Source: Schaalia canis (GTDB lineage: Bacteria; Actinomycetota; Actinomycetes; Actinomycetales; Actinomycetaceae). From it: a stretch of 64,000 nt of DNA. Each line of letters starts with the position of its first letter. Within the stretch, counting starts at the first letter, position 1. The notes beneath the pieces were generated by a model. The model was given only the letters and a program-made list of their open reading frames with translations. It did not search any database and was not told the DNA's origin. Both the position numbers and the translations under genes were made by a program. Location of the stretch: the NCBI RefSeq assembly GCF_003858455.1, contig NZ_RQZF01000002.1, positions 1 through 64,000 on the forward strand. Reading direction: 5' to 3'. Positions 26,001 to 35,618 of this stretch are shown piece after piece.

Positions 26001-27338
26001 ATGTCTACCCGCATCCTCCTTGTTCCCGGCGGTACGGCCATTGGTGCCGTCGCCCTGGCCCACGCGGGGATTCATAAGCTGGTCGAACTCTACGAGGAAC
26101 GTCAGGCTGACCCTGAACATCCCGCTCCACACACGGTTGTGGTTATTCGCTCCCCCGAGCGTGTCCCCCCCTCAACGCTTCGGACCGCCGCAGCAGACCC
26201 TCACAGTGTCTTTCCCGAATTAGCTGAGAGAATCGCCGCCGATCCGCACTTTTTTGATGGCATTGACCTCGTGATCGAAACCTCGGGTTCCTCAACTGGC
26301 ACGCCGCATCTGGTGGGCATCTCCACCGAGGCTCTCCTTGCTTCTGCCGCTGCCACCCACGCTGCCCTCGACGGGCCAGGAATCTGGATTCTTGCCCTGC
26401 CAACACATCACATTGCGGGCGCCCAGGTTCTCCTGCGATCCACAGCGCACGATTTCCCTCCGCGTATCGTCGACACCTCTGCAGGTTTCACCCCCGCAGC
26501 ACTTCTTCCCGCGATTCGTGGGGCCACCTCGCAAGAGGGCGTGCCCGCATACCTCTCGCTCGTTCCGGCCCAGTTACGCGAATGCCTTCATGACGACGAG
26601 GTCAGCGCAGCCCTGGCAACCCTGTCTGCGGTTTTGGTTGGCGGGCAGGGGATCTCCCCGGCACTCCTGGATGCGGCCCGCGAGCGCGGGATCCGTGTTC
26701 ACACCACCTACGGTATGACGGAAACCAGCGGGGGCTGCGTGTATGACGGCATGCCCTTAGATGGCGTTGAAGTGCGTCTGCTTGAGGAAAGCGGAGCATC
26801 TCGTTTGGCAATCCGTGGCCCTATGCTGATGACACGTTATCTTGATGGGGATTCGCCTTTTGTCGAGATAGACGGGCAGCGCTGGCTTCTGACCGGTGAT
26901 ACCGGCAGGATTGGCGAGGACGGTCGCGTGCACGTCACTGGCCGCGCTGATGACGTCATTGTCTCGGGAGGCCTGTCGATCTCGCCGCGTGAAGTTGAGC
27001 AGGCTCTGACGCACCTCCCCGATATTGAGGATGCCTGGGTGGGGGCTCTGCCCGACGAGCAGTGGGGGCATATTGTGGCGGCACTTGTTGTGCCCTCCGC
27101 TTTGCCTCAGGTGACGGGGGCTCACGGAGAGGGGCCAGCGTTGGCTCAGCCTCCCTCCGATCAGTGGTGTGAGGCCTTGCGTCGTGAGTGCGCAGCCCAC
27201 ATTGACCGCCATCATGTCCCGCGCGTGATTGCTGTGACCGACGCGTTGCCGCTCGCTGGCAGTGGGAAAGTGGATGGTCGCGAGGCTGCGCGTATTCTCA
27301 ACACATTGGTTGAGCGCGGATTAGCGTGGAGGAAATAA
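26001..27338 (+). CDS. menE: O-succinylbenzoate-CoA ligase
   Basis: A 445-residue adenylate-forming enzyme. It has the phosphate loop SGSSTGTPHLV, the adenine-binding block TYGMTETSGG, LTGDTGRI and the C-terminal GRADDVIVSGG hinge. It activates O-succinylbenzoate with CoA in menaquinone synthesis. The neighbouring menA confirms the pathway. It is shorter than average acyl-CoA ligases, as usual for actinobacterial MenE. GAAAGG precedes the ATG. Other men genes are not in the window. Confidence 0.9.
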   Translation: MSTRILLVPGGTAIGAVALAHAGIHKLVELYEERQADPEHPAPHTVVVIRSPERVPPSTLRTAAADPHSVFPELAERIAADPHFFDGIDLVIETSGSSTGTPHLVGISTEALLASAAATHAALDGPGIWILALPTHHIAGAQVLLRSTAHDFPPRIVDTSAGFTPAALLPAIRGATSQEGVPAYLSLVPAQLRECLHDDEVSAALATLSAVLVGGQGISPALLDAARERGIRVHTTYGMTETSGGCVYDGMPLDGVEVRLLEESGASRLAIRGPMLMTRYLDGDSPFVEIDGQRWLLTGDTGRIGEDGRVHVTGRADDVIVSGGLSISPREVEQALTHLPDIEDAWVGALPDEQWGHIVAALVVPSALPQVTGAHGEGPALAQPPSDQWCEALRRECAAHIDRHHVPRVIAVTDALPLAGSGKVDGREAARILNTLVERGLAWRK

Positions 27339-27340
27339 GT

Positions 27341-28252
27341 ATGGCAACGGCCGCTCACTGGTTAGAAGGGGCACGTCTTCGGACTCTGCCGGCAGCTGTG
27401 GCTCCCGTCATTGTCGGTACTGCCGCAGCGATCAACATGGGTGTGTGGGAACCTCTGCGGGCTTTTCTCGCTCTTGTAGTTGCGCTGCTATTGCAGGTTG
27501 GCGTGAACTTTTCCAACGACTATTCCGATGGGATTCGCGGTACTGACGACCACCGGGTAGGTCCGCCGCGTCTGACAGCCTCGGGGACGGTTAGCCCTCG
27601 CACTGTCCTTTTTGCGGCTCTGGCGTGCTTTGCTGCCGCTGGGGCAGCCGGACTGGTCTTGGTTGTCCTCTCCGGCACCTGGTGGCTAATCCTCGCTGGA
27701 ATTGCCGCCATTATTGCCGCATGGTTCTACACGGGGGGTCGCACCCCTTATGGCTACATGGGCATTGGCCTGTCAGAGCTGATGGTATTCGTTTTCTTTG
27801 GCCTTATGGCCACTGCTGGCACCACCTACACTCAGCTCATGCCCGGAGAGGACGCGGCTTTACCCGCCTGGGTGTGGCTTTTGGCCTGTGGAATGGGCCT
27901 ACTGTCGGTGGCGCTGCTGATGGTCAATAACATTCGTGATATTCCCACCGACCGTGAATGTGGGAAGGTGACTCTGGCCGTCCGCTTGGGGGATCGCATC
28001 TCACGCTGGGTATATGTGCTGAGTGTCCTCGCTGCCTTCTTCTGTTTGGGAGGCGCCCTCGTGTTGGCACCCGGCGCTCAGCCTCTGCTTGCTGCCCTTG
28101 CTGTTCCCACGAGCGGCGCCCTCGTTTATGGCATTGCTCAGGCAAAGGAACGCACGCAGTTCCTTGCCCTGCTGCGCAACACTGGCCTGCATACCCTGCT
28201 GTGGGCGTTTGTCGCAGCATGTGGCTTACTGTGGGTACTTTTCAGCTCGTGA
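27341..28252 (+). CDS. menA: 1,4-dihydroxy-2-naphthoate polyprenyltransferase
   Basis: A 303-residue UbiA-family membrane enzyme with about 8-9 hydrophobic segments. The first prenyl-diphosphate site is NFSNDYSDGIRGTDD. The second region has NNIRDIPTDRECGK. It attaches the polyprenyl tail to make demethylmenaquinone. The ATG two bases after the menE stop has GGAGG inside the menE end, so translation is coupled. Confidence 0.94.
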   Translation: MATAAHWLEGARLRTLPAAVAPVIVGTAAAINMGVWEPLRAFLALVVALLLQVGVNFSNDYSDGIRGTDDHRVGPPRLTASGTVSPRTVLFAALACFAAAGAAGLVLVVLSGTWWLILAGIAAIIAAWFYTGGRTPYGYMGIGLSELMVFVFFGLMATAGTTYTQLMPGEDAALPAWVWLLACGMGLLSVALLMVNNIRDIPTDRECGKVTLAVRLGDRISRWVYVLSVLAAFFCLGGALVLAPGAQPLLAALAVPTSGALVYGIAQAKERTQFLALLRNTGLHTLLWAFVAACGLLWVLFSS

Positions 28253-28392
28253 AGGGGGCTTCGCCACCGGCCGCCACCGTGGGCACCGGCCCTACTCGCT
28301 GCGCGTTCACGCTGACACTCCCACCCTATCGGCGCGGGTGATGCGCACCTCCTCACACCCCGAAGCCTCCACAGACTGACTATGCTCGAAGG

Positions 28393-28950
28393 ATGCTGAG
28401 AGTAGTTCTTGTCCTGCTGTGGATTGCCGTGACGGTCTATGCCATTGCCGACTGGTGGCGCACGCCCGAGGAGCGCTGCCCCGGCCGCATCCCTAAGGCC
28501 CTGTGGCTACTTCTCATTCTTTTGACAATCCCCTCGTTTTCCATTGGCTCCATTGCCTGGGTCATCCTGCGTGCCGTTGCCCGCGCTGAAGCACGCCAAC
28601 GCGGCGAGATCATCGACGATGAAGGGTTGTTCAGTAACATGCGCGAACGTATGACTCCCACTGCTGCGCCTTCTGCACCAGCTCCTGTCGCTCCCGACGA
28701 CGATCCAGAGTTTCTTTTCCGCCTTGAACGTGATTTAGCGCGGAAAAGAGCCGAGGAACGCGCTGCCGAGGAGAAAGCAGAACGCGAGCGCCAAGCCCGC
28801 GAACGTGAAGACAGGCGCGCAGCGAGCCCCTCAGAGCACACCACAGGCGAAGCCGACCCTGCCGCGGCTAACGACACCCAGCCAGGTAATCACTCGGTCG
28901 AGGCCGATACTCCCGAGGAAGGCGACACTCAACCGCCCGCTAGCGTTTAA
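28393..28950 (+). CDS. Small membrane protein with PLDc_N-type domain
   Basis: A 185-residue protein. Two hydrophobic segments lie at about 2-20 and 35-63, separated by DWWRTPEERCPGRIPKALW; this resembles the PLDc_N (phospholipase D N-terminal) membrane domain common in actinobacteria. The rest is charged, with an Arg/Glu-rich helical stretch (about 112-145) and an acidic tail. Function unknown; the domain name does not imply phospholipase activity, since no HKD motif is present. It follows menA by 140 bases and overlaps the convergent phosphatase gene by 11 bases. Confidence 0.8.
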   Translation: MLRVVLVLLWIAVTVYAIADWWRTPEERCPGRIPKALWLLLILLTIPSFSIGSIAWVILRAVARAEARQRGEIIDDEGLFSNMRERMTPTAAPSAPAPVAPDDDPEFLFRLERDLARKRAEERAAEEKAERERQAREREDRRAASPSEHTTGEADPAAANDTQPGNHSVEADTPEEGDTQPPASV

Positions 28951-29608
28951 GGGAGGCCGCCGAGTTTCCGGGAGTCATATCAAGAGCCCCATCAAGAAGA
29001 TGCCCTGCGGGTTCATCGTAGGAGATTCCAACCAGGGTGTTCCCATCAAAGATGAACGACGTCACCGAAGCCAGGGAACATTCCCGTGAGAGCGGATTGT
29101 GCGCCAACCTGAGTCCACGCGCAAAGCGGGTGAGGGTCACGATCGGCATCTGATGGGATACCAGCACGGCCTCATGCCCCTTCGCCACCTTCAGGGCGTG
29201 TGAAAGTGCAGCACTCATCCGGGAGGCGACCTCAACATAGGGCTCTCCCCACGAAGGGCGAAGCGGCGCGCGGTAATACTTCCAGTAGCGAGGATGAGCC
29301 AGGGCAGCACGATTCGCGTTGACAGGCATACCTTCCAAGGCACTCGCCGCCTCGATAAGGCGTGAGTCAGATTCCAGTGGCAAGCCGAAAGCCTGCGCTG
29401 TCGGCGCAGCGGTCTGCTGAGCGCGCTTAAGTGGCGAAGCAATAACCGCAGTAATATCAGCCCCGCGTTGAACGAAAGCATCCGCGACGCACTGGGCCAT
29501 AGCGTGGCCGCGCTCGGTCAGACCAAAACCGGGGAGTCGCCCATAGAGAAGCCCCTCTGGGTTATCGACCTCTCCGTGACGCATAACATGAATAACCGTG
29601 GCAACCAT
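28940..29608 (-). CDS. Histidine phosphatase family protein
   Basis: A 222-residue phosphoglycerate-mutase-like phosphatase. The catalytic RHG motif is in VMRHGEVDNPEG, the second arginine in ASPLKRAQQTA, and the second histidine in VLVSHQMPI. It should hydrolyse a small phosphate ester; the substrate is unknown. GGGAG precedes the ATG. It converges on the membrane protein gene, overlapping by 11 bases. Confidence 0.88.
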   Translation of the reverse strand: MVATVIHVMRHGEVDNPEGLLYGRLPGFGLTERGHAMAQCVADAFVQRGADITAVIASPLKRAQQTAAPTAQAFGLPLESDSRLIEAASALEGMPVNANRAALAHPRYWKYYRAPLRPSWGEPYVEVASRMSAALSHALKVAKGHEAVLVSHQMPIVTLTRFARGLRLAHNPLSRECSLASVTSFIFDGNTLVGISYDEPAGHLLDGALDMTPGNSAASLKR

Positions 29609-29644
29609 GCCCCTAGTCTCCCACAGTGTCAGCCAGACGGCCTC

Positions 29645-31045
29645 TTACGAGGCCGCCGCAGCGGGTGGCGCGAGAGGTAGAGAGCGGGCACGCACCTGAG
29701 CACGGATCATCGCGCCCGTAGGGATTGCCCTGTCGCACGGCAGGGAGAACTCGTGAGCTGGGTGGTTGATCTGCCCAACAGGGTCCCCATTCTCATCACG
29801 CAGCCCTTCGGCAGGGACACGGTAGACAACAGGGGCGTGTCCGGGGAACAGGAACTCAATATCCATCCCGGGACTGATCTTATTCTTGGCGTAAATGTGA
29901 AGACGCCCTTCGGCCTCGTCAAAGCGGAGCACGTTACCCAGCCACCGCCAGTCGTTCATATAACCGCCAACCACGATATTCTCTCCCGCTGGGTGATCCG
30001 GGTAGTAGAACCCGGTGGAGTATTCACGGTGAGTGACCTTCATGGGTTCCTCAAGAAGCCACTCTGGCAGGACCACCGGCCCGTTCTGCTGGCCCTCATG
30101 GGGGGTGTATCCTTCGGCGGCGGAAAGCTGGTGGGTGAAGGGTCGTAGAGAACGCCCGTCCTCGTCCTCGTAGCCGCGTTGGATCATGTACTCATTGACG
30201 GCAGTCTTGTACGCATTCGCCATAGCCGCCACGTAATAGGCGCTCTTGGCACGGCCTTCAATCTTCAGGCTCGTCACGCCAGCATCAAGAATCTCATCAA
30301 CATGAGCCAGAACGTTCATGTCATGGGAGTTGAACAAGAAGGTCCCGCCGTCAGTGACCTCCACCGGGATGAATTGTCCGGGGCGTTTTTCTTCAACAAC
30401 ATGGTATTTCCATCGGCAGGATTGAGCACAGTCGCCGTGGTTTGCATCCCTGCCGGTCAGATGCTGAGAGATCAGGCATCGGCCTGAAAAAGCCATGCAC
30501 ATGGAGCCGTGCACGAAGGCTTCAATCTCAAGGTCTGCGGGCACCTGAGCGCGAATACCTCGAATTGCCTCAAGGTCAAGTTCTCTGGCCAGGACGACAC
30601 GGCTGGCCCCCATGGCGGCAAAAGCGTTGGCCGCCTGATAGTTCGTGATACCAGCCTGGGTAGACACATGCACCTCTACGTGGGGCGCCACCTGGCGGGC
30701 CGCCATCAAGACGCCAATGTCAGAGACGATCAGCGCGTCCACGCCGATCTCCCCAAGCTCACCCATATAGGTATTCATTGCGTCAATTTCGTCGTTTGTC
30801 GGCAAAATATTGCAGGTCACGAAGAGACGCGCATTCCGAGCGTGAGCGTAGGCGACAGCCTCCTCGAAATCTTCCATCGAGAGATTTCGAGGCGCACTTC
30901 GCATACCAAAAGCTTTACCGCCGCAGTAGACGGCGTCAGCACCAAAGTCGATAGCGGTTTTCACGGTGGCGAGGCTGCCCGCTGGCGCAAGCACCTCGGG
31001 CTTTTGCCGCCTCATAATCGGGGGAAACTCGAAAGACACCACCAT
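29645..31045 (-). CDS. U32-family protein, probable tRNA hydroxylation enzyme (TrhP-like)
   Basis: A 466-residue peptidase U32 family member with PEVLAPAGSLATVKTAIDFGADAVYCGG at its start and the family signature around EAFVHGSMCMAFSGRC. Four cysteines in MCMAFSGRC and GDCAQSCRW fit an iron-sulfur site. Family members TrhP/YegQ hydroxylate the wobble uridine of tRNAs using prephenate, and RlhA modifies 23S rRNA; protease activity is doubtful. The start is uncertain because no ribosome binding site is clear; MRRQKPEV at 31015 is an alternative. Confidence 0.82.
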   Translation of the reverse strand: MVVSFEFPPIMRRQKPEVLAPAGSLATVKTAIDFGADAVYCGGKAFGMRSAPRNLSMEDFEEAVAYAHARNARLFVTCNILPTNDEIDAMNTYMGELGEIGVDALIVSDIGVLMAARQVAPHVEVHVSTQAGITNYQAANAFAAMGASRVVLARELDLEAIRGIRAQVPADLEIEAFVHGSMCMAFSGRCLISQHLTGRDANHGDCAQSCRWKYHVVEEKRPGQFIPVEVTDGGTFLFNSHDMNVLAHVDEILDAGVTSLKIEGRAKSAYYVAAMANAYKTAVNEYMIQRGYEDEDGRSLRPFTHQLSAAEGYTPHEGQQNGPVVLPEWLLEEPMKVTHREYSTGFYYPDHPAGENIVVGGYMNDWRWLGNVLRFDEAEGRLHIYAKNKISPGMDIEFLFPGHAPVVYRVPAEGLRDENGDPVGQINHPAHEFSLPCDRAIPTGAMIRAQVRARSLPLAPPAAAAS

Positions 31046-31097
31046 AGGATAGGTGATTGTTCTTGCCTTGATTCAGGGCTTTAGGCGGAGAAGGAAA

Positions 31098-31127
31098 GAG
31101 GGGACCTGGCTTCAGCCAAGTCCCCTC
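31098..31127 (-). terminator. Terminator after the bS22 gene
   Basis: A 13-bp stem with one mismatch (GAGGGGAC-TGGC, loop TTCA) lies 7 bases past the stop codon, followed on the minus strand by a pyrimidine-rich CTTTCCTTTCTCC. Confidence 0.75.
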
Positions 31128-31133
31128 AATACG

Positions 31134-31232
31134 TCACTTCTTGTTGCGACGCTGGTGGCGCGTCTTGCGCAGGAGCTTGCGGTGCTTCTTCTTTGCCATG
31201 CGCTTGCGGCGCTTCTTAATGACGGAGCCCAT
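31134..31232 (-). CDS. Ribosomal protein bS22 (AURKAIP1/COX24 domain)
   Basis: A 32-residue, extremely basic protein: MGSVIKKRRKRMAKKKHR, then KLLRKTRHQRRNKK. This is the actinobacterial small-subunit protein bS22. GGGAGG lies ideally upstream of the ATG. It follows bldC by 74 bases on the same strand, an arrangement common in actinobacteria. Confidence 0.92.
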   Translation of the reverse strand: MGSVIKKRRKRMAKKKHRKLLRKTRHQRRNKK

Positions 31233-31306
31233 CGGGTTCCTCCCTCTTTCAGAGTCGTTGCTGTTACCGCGCTCTCAGGGGTGCCAAGAACGCAACAGAA
31301 GTAATA

Positions 31307-31525
31307 CTACCCGCCAATTCCGGTAAGTCGATCATCGGACCACTGTGACATTTGGGCATCGATGAGTTGGCGCACGGCAACTTCAGGAACACGGAAGCTC
31401 TTACCAACACGAATAGCGGGGATCTCCCCACCGTGAATCAGCCGATAAACGGTCATTTTCGAGACGCGCATAAGCTCCGCCACCTCTGTCACCGTCATAA
31501 AACGGGGGGCGGAATGCTCAGTCAT
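31307..31525 (-). CDS. bldC: BldC-family MerR-like DNA-binding protein
   Basis: A 72-residue protein made almost entirely of a MerR/excisionase-type winged helix: FMTVTEVAELMRVSKMTVYR and IPAIRVGKSFRVPEVAV. This is very close to the BldC developmental regulators of actinobacteria, which bind direct repeats cooperatively. The chosen ATG has GGGAG upstream; the longer frame lacks one. Its function in a non-sporulating actinobacterium is unknown. Confidence 0.9.
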   Translation of the reverse strand: MTEHSAPRFMTVTEVAELMRVSKMTVYRLIHGGEIPAIRVGKSFRVPEVAVRQLIDAQMSQWSDDRLTGIGG

Positions 31526-31788
31526 TACCAGGTCTCCCAGTGGTACAGGCAGCGGATCCTTTATCCGCACTTGTGACGCCTCTGAAGATATATTACAGAC
31601 TCATCGTCACACTCAGCGACCAAATGAGCGACGAATTTTTCTTTTATCGCCGTGCCAGTTCCCACACTCTCGTCTTGGCCCCTACGATGGAGGCAAATTG
31701 TGTCCATCAGTGACGCTGAAATCCGGTGCCAACCGCACCACATGACCTGCCCCAGAAGGCTCCCCAGACGCAAGAAAGCTCCGCACAC

Positions 31789-33324
31789 ATGGAACGTCGT
31801 CCTGAAGAACCCCGCGCGGGGCGCACCTTCTTCCGGCGACGCCCCACGCGCCCGGCTCCGCCCTCGAACAGTCACCATTTCGACGCCGAAACTCTGCTTG
31901 ACGCCGCCATGCCCCTGCCCGTACTGCGCATGGAAGAGGCCCGCCAACATTCCATCTTGAAAAAGACGCGCCTGCGTAAAGTACGCGAATGGGCAGAAGA
32001 CCAGGCACGCATTGCCCCCGCACGCCTGGCTTTGGTTGTCTTTACCTCCATTATCGTCGTCATCACAGCCCTTTTAGCACTCCCGATCTCAACCGCTTCA
32101 GATCGCCCCGCACCCTTCGTTGACATCCTTTTTACGGCGGTGTCGGCTGTCTGCGTCACCGGCCTTACAACCGTTGATACCGCGACCTACTGGTCCCCTT
32201 TCGGTCAGGCTGTCATTGCCCTAGGGATATTCATTGGCGGCTTGGGTGTCATGACTTTGGCTTCGATTCTGGGGTTCGCAGTCTCTCACCATCTGGGGCT
32301 CACGCAGCGCCTTCTCACGGCAGCGGAAACAAAAACCGAGCAAATGGGACGCATCACCACCCTAATTCGCGCGGTGATTGGGACATCCGTTATCGCTCAA
32401 GGTGTTCTTTTCCTCGCTTTCTTTCCGCGTTTCCTTGCCTTGGGAGAGTCCGTCTTGCCTGCCGCATGGCATGGGCTTTTCATGGCGATCTCTGTCTTTA
32501 ACAACGCGGGATTTGTGGTGATTGTCGGCGGCTTAGCCCCCCACATTTCCGACTGGTGGATGCTCACCCCGATTATCGTGGGAACCTTTGTGGGTGCCAT
32601 TGGCTTCCCTGTCGTCTCTGACCTCGCCGCCCGCTGGCGCACCCCTTCTAAGTGGACACTTCACACGAAGCTGACACTGTCGACCTACCTGATTCTTGCC
32701 GCCATCGGCGCAGTCATGATGGCCCTGACAGAGTGGACAAATCCAGAAACTTTGGGGGAACTCGATACCTCCTCAAAAATGCTCAACGTCCTCTTAGCCG
32801 GTGTTAATGCGCGTTCTTCTGGACTGTCGGCCCTTGACGTTGGTGTCATGCGCCCGCAAACCCACTTCGTCCAAGACATCCTTATGATGATTGGCGGCGG
32901 TCCGGCATCCACCGCCGGCGGTATTAAGGTCACGACTTTTGCCGTCCTTGTGCTTGCAGTGATCGCTGAGGCACGAGGCGACCGCGACATTGAGTCATTC
33001 GGGCGTCGCATCCCTATCCCGGTGGTGCGCGTGGCGGTGTCCGTGGCACTCATTGGGTCGGCAATGGTGGCGGTGTCGGTGGTGTTCTTATTGACCCTGA
33101 CGCAGTATTCCCTTGACGTCATTCTTTTTGAGACGATTTCTGCCTTCGCCACAGTAGGTCTTTCTACGGGTATCACGCCGACTTTGCCGCCCCTGGCAAA
33201 GTATGTGCTGGTCGCTTTGATGTTCGCGGGGCGCACCGGCACGATGACGCTGGCGGCTGCCCTGGCATTGCGTGAGCGTCGCCGCGTGATCCGCATGCCC
33301 GAGGAACGTCCGATTATCGGCTAA
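31789..33324 (+). CDS. TrkH/KtrB-family potassium uptake channel
   Basis: An integral membrane protein of about 511 residues from the ATG at 31789; an upstream GTG at 31726 would add 21 residues. After a basic, probably disordered N terminus (about 80 residues) come four membrane-pore repeats with filter glycines in AVCVTGLTT, FNNAGF, NARSSGLS and FATVGLSTG. It conducts K+ (with Na+ or H+) and needs the TrkA-type subunit encoded next. RNA start and ribosome binding site are unclear. Confidence 0.9.
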   Translation: MERRPEEPRAGRTFFRRRPTRPAPPSNSHHFDAETLLDAAMPLPVLRMEEARQHSILKKTRLRKVREWAEDQARIAPARLALVVFTSIIVVITALLALPISTASDRPAPFVDILFTAVSAVCVTGLTTVDTATYWSPFGQAVIALGIFIGGLGVMTLASILGFAVSHHLGLTQRLLTAAETKTEQMGRITTLIRAVIGTSVIAQGVLFLAFFPRFLALGESVLPAAWHGLFMAISVFNNAGFVVIVGGLAPHISDWWMLTPIIVGTFVGAIGFPVVSDLAARWRTPSKWTLHTKLTLSTYLILAAIGAVMMALTEWTNPETLGELDTSSKMLNVLLAGVNARSSGLSALDVGVMRPQTHFVQDILMMIGGGPASTAGGIKVTTFAVLVLAVIAEARGDRDIESFGRRIPIPVVRVAVSVALIGSAMVAVSVVFLLTLTQYSLDVILFETISAFATVGLSTGITPTLPPLAKYVLVALMFAGRTGTMTLAAALALRERRRVIRMPEERPIIG

Positions 33325-33418
33325 AACTCAGTGTTTCCCCTCGTTAATGCTGGGCGCACGGTGGCGCGTATCGAAAGAGGTCGGCGGAAACGCCTCGGAA
33401 GATGAGAGAATACGAGCT

Positions 33419-34087
33419 ATGGCAGATGATAGGCAGCGTACTTCCGGCACCCTCGTCATTGGTCTGGGACGCTTTGGTTCAGCCGTGGCCACCACGATGG
33501 AGTCCCTTGGCCACGAGATTTTGGCGGTGGAGAAGGACCCCCGCCGTGTCCAGCAGTTCACCGGACGTTTCCCTCTGGTTGAAGCCGACGCCACTACGAA
33601 CGAGGCCCTTGAGCAGTTAGGCGCACGCGAGTTTTCATCCGCTGTTGTGGGCGTGGGCTCATCTTTAGAGGCATCAGTGCTCATTACTGCCAATCTTGTC
33701 GAATTAGAGGTGCCCAATATTTGGGCGAAGGCGACCTCTCGTGAGCATGGACGAATCCTGAAGCGTATTGGCGCCCACCACGTTGTCTACCCCGAGTTCG
33801 ACGCGGGTATTCGCGCCGCCCACCTGGTGTCGGGCCGCATGATCGATTACCTCAAGATGGACCGCTACGGCTTTGCTGTAATGAAACTGCACCCGCCGAA
33901 GGAGATTCAGGGCTTCACGATCGGCGAGTTGGATTTGCGTGGCCGCTACGGGGTGAATGTGTTGGGTGTGATCTCTCCCGATAAGCCCTTTGAGTACGCC
34001 AGCGCGCAGACGCGTATTAATCCCGAGGATGTCATTATCGTCTCGGGTGATACGAGCCTGCTTGAGCACTTCGCTGCACGCCCATAA
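33419..34087 (+). CDS. TrkA/KtrA-family potassium channel regulatory subunit
   Basis: A 222-residue cytoplasmic RCK protein. The NAD/ATP-binding RCK-N domain has VIGLGRFGSAVA and AVEKDPRRVQ. The C-terminal RCK-C domain (about 140-222) has IGELDLRGRYGVNVLGV and VIIVSGDTSLLE. It gates the TrkH/KtrB channel encoded 94 bases upstream. RCK-C domains of this type are known c-di-AMP receptors, which is notable because disA follows two genes later. Confidence 0.9.
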   Translation: MADDRQRTSGTLVIGLGRFGSAVATTMESLGHEILAVEKDPRRVQQFTGRFPLVEADATTNEALEQLGAREFSSAVVGVGSSLEASVLITANLVELEVPNIWAKATSREHGRILKRIGAHHVVYPEFDAGIRAAHLVSGRMIDYLKMDRYGFAVMKLHPPKEIQGFTIGELDLRGRYGVNVLGVISPDKPFEYASAQTRINPEDVIIVSGDTSLLEHFAARP

Positions 34088-34164
34088 GGCACACCCCCAG
34101 GGCAGCGTGGCCCGCTCTTGAGCGCTTGACCTCAGATTCGGGGTGGAGTGTGTAGCGTGGTGGC

Positions 34165-35544
34165 ATGGCAAAAGAGAAGGTGACCTACCGTTGTAGTGAG
34201 TGCGGCTGGTCCTCCCCCAAGTGGGTCGGGCAGTGTCGGGAATGTCAGGCCTGGGGCACGATTGACGAGGCCGGAGCCGCCTCCCCCACCTCCGTTGCGG
34301 CCACCACGCCGCGCTCCCCTGCTCTCCCCATCGGTCAGGTTGATGGCGAGCAGGCCCGCCGCCGCCCAACGGGTGTGAGCGAGCTGGACCGTGTCCTTGG
34401 CGGGGGTATTGTGCCTGGTGCCGTGGTACTTATGGCTGGGGAGCCGGGGGTTGGTAAGTCCACCTTGCTGCTGGATGTGGCCGCCCGCGCTGCTCGTCAG
34501 GCGCGCAGCGCTGAAGGTGCTGGCACTGGCCCGGTGCTCTACGTGACTGGCGAGGAATCCTCCGCTCAGGTCAAAGCCCGCGCTGAACGTATTGGCGCTA
34601 TTGATGATCATCTTCTTCTGGCCGACGATAATGACCTTGCGGTGCTTCTTGGACACGTGGAGGCGGCCTCACCCTCGCTCCTGATCGTTGATTCCGTGCA
34701 AACTATCCAGTCTGCGCAGGTTGAGGGTGGTGCCGGTGGTGTGGCGCAGGTGCGTGCGGTGGCCGCAGGGCTCATTCGTGTCGCCAAAGAACGCAATCTC
34801 CCTGTTCTTCTGGTCGGTCATGTCACCAAGGACGGCGGTATTGCTGGGCCTCGTGTGCTTGAGCACCTCGTTGATGTGGTCTGCCAGTTCGAGGGTGAAC
34901 GCCACGGCCGCCTGCGCCTGCTGCGCGCCGTGAAAAACCGCTACGGCCCCACCGATGAGGTGGGCTGTTTTGAACTGACCGACACCGGTATTCGCGGTCT
35001 GCCAGACCCTTCAGGCTTGTTCTTGTCGCAGTCTTTATCCTCCGTGCCAGGCTCGTGCGTCACTGTCTCGATGGAGGGACGCCGCCCTATGCCCACTGAA
35101 GTGCAAGCTCTTGTAGCTGCTACGTCGTCGGGCTCGCCTCGGCGCACGACCTCGGGGGTGGACCATTCTCGGGTAGCGATGGTTCTGGCCGTGCTGCAGG
35201 CGCGCCTGGGGGCGGACACGTCCACGTTGGATGTGTATGTATCGACAGTGGGCGGGGCGCGCACCAGCGAATCCGCTGTTGACCTGGCCACGGCTATCGC
35301 TGTTGTCTCTGCTGCACGCAACCAAGCGACCGCTACGGGCCTGGTTGTCATTGGCGAAGTTGGGCTGACCGGAGAGATTCGCTCCTGTCTCAGTGTTCAA
35401 CGCCGCCTGCAGGAAGCCGCACGGCTTGGCTTTACTCGCGCGATTGTGCCCGCACAGGGTTCGGAAGACTTACAGGCCGTTGATGGTCTGACGGTTTTGC
35501 CCGTGTCGGATCTCGCAACCGCTGTTCGCGTTGCCCTGCCGTAG
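34165..35544 (+). CDS. radA: DNA repair protein RadA
   Basis: A 459-residue RecA-like branch-migration ATPase. It has a C4 zinc finger (C10, C13, C24, C27 in YRCSECGWSS and GQCRECQAWG), Walker A GEPGVGKSTLL, the RadA-specific KNRYG motif and a C-terminal Lon-protease-like domain with VYVSTVGGARTSES. It processes recombination intermediates. It lies 74 bases before disA, a common actinobacterial and firmicute pairing. Confidence 0.96.
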   Translation: MAKEKVTYRCSECGWSSPKWVGQCRECQAWGTIDEAGAASPTSVAATTPRSPALPIGQVDGEQARRRPTGVSELDRVLGGGIVPGAVVLMAGEPGVGKSTLLLDVAARAARQARSAEGAGTGPVLYVTGEESSAQVKARAERIGAIDDHLLLADDNDLAVLLGHVEAASPSLLIVDSVQTIQSAQVEGGAGGVAQVRAVAAGLIRVAKERNLPVLLVGHVTKDGGIAGPRVLEHLVDVVCQFEGERHGRLRLLRAVKNRYGPTDEVGCFELTDTGIRGLPDPSGLFLSQSLSSVPGSCVTVSMEGRRPMPTEVQALVAATSSGSPRRTTSGVDHSRVAMVLAVLQARLGADTSTLDVYVSTVGGARTSESAVDLATAIAVVSAARNQATATGLVVIGEVGLTGEIRSCLSVQRRLQEAARLGFTRAIVPAQGSEDLQAVDGLTVLPVSDLATAVRVALP

Positions 35545-35618
35545 AATCCTTACTAGGTGATAACACTGTTTGAATGCACCAGTACCTTGTGAACGCTTCG
35601 AGTGATTAAGGAACGCCG